Of a stretch of 7,331 nt of DNA, positions 6,407-7,331 are shown in pieces (positions within the stretch are counted from its first letter, which is position 1; each line of letters opens with the position of its first letter). The stretch is taken from positions 1 through 7,331 of the forward strand of contig SKIC01000302.1 of the NCBI GenBank assembly GCA_007116685.1. The letters are read 5' to 3'. This DNA is from Balneolales bacterium. Its GTDB lineage: Bacteria > Bacteroidota > Rhodothermia > Balneolales > Natronogracilivirgulaceae. The position numbers and the translations under genes were made by a program. Under the pieces are notes generated by a model. It searched no databases and had not been told where the DNA came from. It saw nothing but the letters and a program-made list of their open reading frames with translations.

Positions 6407-7141
6407 ATGCATTTACTCAAAAGAATCTCTTTAAGCACCCTTTTACTACTAACTATGAGTTTTTTGTTCTCACCATCAAATTCACAAGCTCAAGGCATAA
6501 AAATTGACGCTGGAGCCGACCTAACAAGTCGTTTTATCTATCGAGGACTAGATTTAGGCTCCTCACCACAAGTTCAGCCTAGAATTGGCGTGAATTATGA
6601 AGGTTTCAGTTTTTACTTGTGGGGATCTCATCCTCTGTCCACCACTCCTGATGGTACTGAGTACAAAGAAGTAAAATTCTGGATGAATTATACATTTGAT
6701 TTGGGTGAGTTTCTGTTAACTCCACAAATTGAGAATCACTTTAATGCCAATGCGGATTTGTTTGATTTCGATGACCAAACCACCACCCATGTATTTCAGG
6801 CATCCCTAAGAGCCGCAGGAAAAGGTGAAGTGGCACCGGATTTCCTGGTGGGTTACGCTTTCTGGGGTCCGGATGGAATGGAGCCTACATTATATCTTGA
6901 AGCAGGTGTTAGCTTCATAACCTCAGGTATCGGCCTGCGCCCATTTTTATCAACACAGTATTCTGAACCCGGTGGTTTTGTAGATCTTGGTTACGAGGGC
7001 GATTTTGTGGTTACCCAAATTGGTATACAGGCTGGTAGAGTTATACAAATCACAGAGACTGCAAGTTATCCTGTTGGTTTTATGATAGCCATAAACCCCA
7101 AAACCGAAAGAGCCTTCACGGCATTTAGTGTAAGTTTTTGA
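6407..7141 (+). CDS. Predicted outer-membrane beta-barrel protein, TorF/Gcw_chp-like
   Basis: A 244-residue exported protein. Residues 1-28 are a signal peptide: basic MHLLKR, a Leu-rich core, then SQA with likely cleavage before Gln29. The mature N-terminus, with LTSRFIYRGLDL (39-50) followed by a strand ending FSFYLWGS (67-74), resembles the 'S-x-Y/F-x-[FY]-R-G' opening of the TorF/Gcw_chp putative porins (TIGR02001/PF09694). The rest is alternating hydrophobic/polar short strands with aromatic residues, and the chain ends AFSVSF, a terminal Phe typical of barrels inserted by the BAM machinery. Start chosen for the signal peptide and GGAG 8 bases upstream. Substrate is unknown. Being next to glpF might suggest a role in glycerol passage, but a terminator-like hairpin and a separate possible promoter lie between them, so this is only conjecture. 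Confidence 0.75.
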   Translation: MHLLKRISLSTLLLLTMSFLFSPSNSQAQGIKIDAGADLTSRFIYRGLDLGSSPQVQPRIGVNYEGFSFYLWGSHPLSTTPDGTEYKEVKFWMNYTFDLGEFLLTPQIENHFNANADLFDFDDQTTTHVFQASLRAAGKGEVAPDFLVGYAFWGPDGMEPTLYLEAGVSFITSGIGLRPFLSTQYSEPGGFVDLGYEGDFVVTQIGIQAGRVIQITETASYPVGFMIAINPKTERAFTAFSVSF

Positions 7142-7185
7142 TAACCAAATAATATCAAAACCAAATACGGCTCCCCAAGCAATAT

Positions 7186-7219
7186 AAAAAATCCCCGCTG
7201 CAGTGATCCTCACGCAGCG
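7186..7219 (-). terminator. Rho-independent-type terminator on the minus strand
   Basis: CGCTGC (7196-7201) pairs with GCAGCG (7214-7219) and GTGA (7203-7206) with TCAC (7210-7213) around a TCC loop, giving a 10-bp stem with one bulged A. Read on the minus strand the stem is followed by GGGA and six T (complement of the A run 7186-7191). On the + strand no T run follows, so it would end transcripts entering from the right, implying a convergent gene beyond the window, or a stop close by. Confidence 0.5.
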
Positions 7220-7227
7220 AAGCAATA

Positions 7228-7302
7228 TCGAGTCTTCCACGTGTGATCAGTGGCGTAACGTGTGCGCCGTGGCGTAACGTGTGCACCGTGGCGTAGACTC
7301 GA
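7228..7302. repeat. 75-bp structured element: inverted arms around tandem repeats
   Basis: Perfect 8-bp inverted arms TCGAGTCT (7228-7235) and AGACTCGA (7295-7302) enclose three tandem 19-bp repeats. The inside is clearly more G+C-rich than the flanking DNA. I do not recognise it as a known mobile element, attachment site or origin. Confidence 0.5.
7239..7295. repeat. Three tandem 19-bp repeats
   Basis: Units at 7239-7257, 7258-7276 and 7277-7295 share ACGTGTG at the start and GTGGCGTA at the end; the four bases between vary (ATCA, CGCC, CACC). Units 2 and 3 differ at one base; unit 1 differs from unit 2 at three. The variable bases are confined to the middle, a pattern compatible with iterated binding half-sites, but it may also be simple duplication. 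Confidence 0.75.
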
Positions 7303-7331
7303 ACATTGTGTACAGACTATAAAGCATAGAC

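Noticed and set aside
6950..7240. A 96-residue minus-strand frame under the barrel gene's end
   Set aside because: It is mostly antisense to the well-supported outer-membrane gene, crosses the terminator-like hairpin and shows no recognisable domain.

Overview
The window carries an ordinary bacterial chromosomal segment with five protein-coding genes downstream of a gene cut by the left edge, all on the + strand. The clear core is a compact glycerol-utilisation operon, glpK-glpD-glpF. It is preceded by the end of a respiratory complex I locus (nuoN) and a small Rrf2-family regulator, and followed by a predicted outer-membrane beta-barrel protein. The DNA is moderately A+T-rich, several starts have weak or A-rich leaders, and the last gene has a signal peptide and a C-terminal Phe typical of outer-membrane barrels. 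This points to a Gram-negative, quinone-respiring bacterium. A Bacteroidota/Balneolota-like host is my best guess from general feel, with low confidence.

Layout: 1-1446 nuoN (only the first few codons missing); 1447-1574 a spacer with a likely promoter and a 27-bp dyad that could be an autoregulatory Rrf2 operator; 1575-2009 an Rrf2 regulator with three Cys and one His placed like the cluster ligands of IscR; 2010-2327 a non-coding stretch with two near-identical REP-like hairpins and, close to glpK, a LacI/GalR-type palindrome; 2328-6224 glpK, glpD and glpF with 39-bp and 33-bp gaps; 6225-6406 a terminator-like hairpin, a second inverted repeat and a possible extended -10 promoter; 6407-7141 a TorF/Gcw_chp-like outer-membrane protein; 7142-7331 a minus-strand terminator-like hairpin and three tandem 19-bp repeats framed by 8-bp inverted arms.

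Working together: GlpF lets glycerol cross the inner membrane, GlpK traps it as glycerol 3-phosphate, and GlpD oxidises that to dihydroxyacetone phosphate and passes electrons to the quinone pool, the same pool that complex I (NuoN) reduces. The outer-membrane protein could supply passage across the outer membrane, but that rests only on adjacency.

I did not find a convincing undescribed system. The most useful observations are the loss of the fructose-1,6-bisphosphate loop in GlpK, the LacI-type palindrome before glpK with no LacI gene in view, the paired REP-like hairpins with an RNA-pair-preserving substitution, the Rrf2 dyad over its own -35 box, and the structured repeat at the right end.
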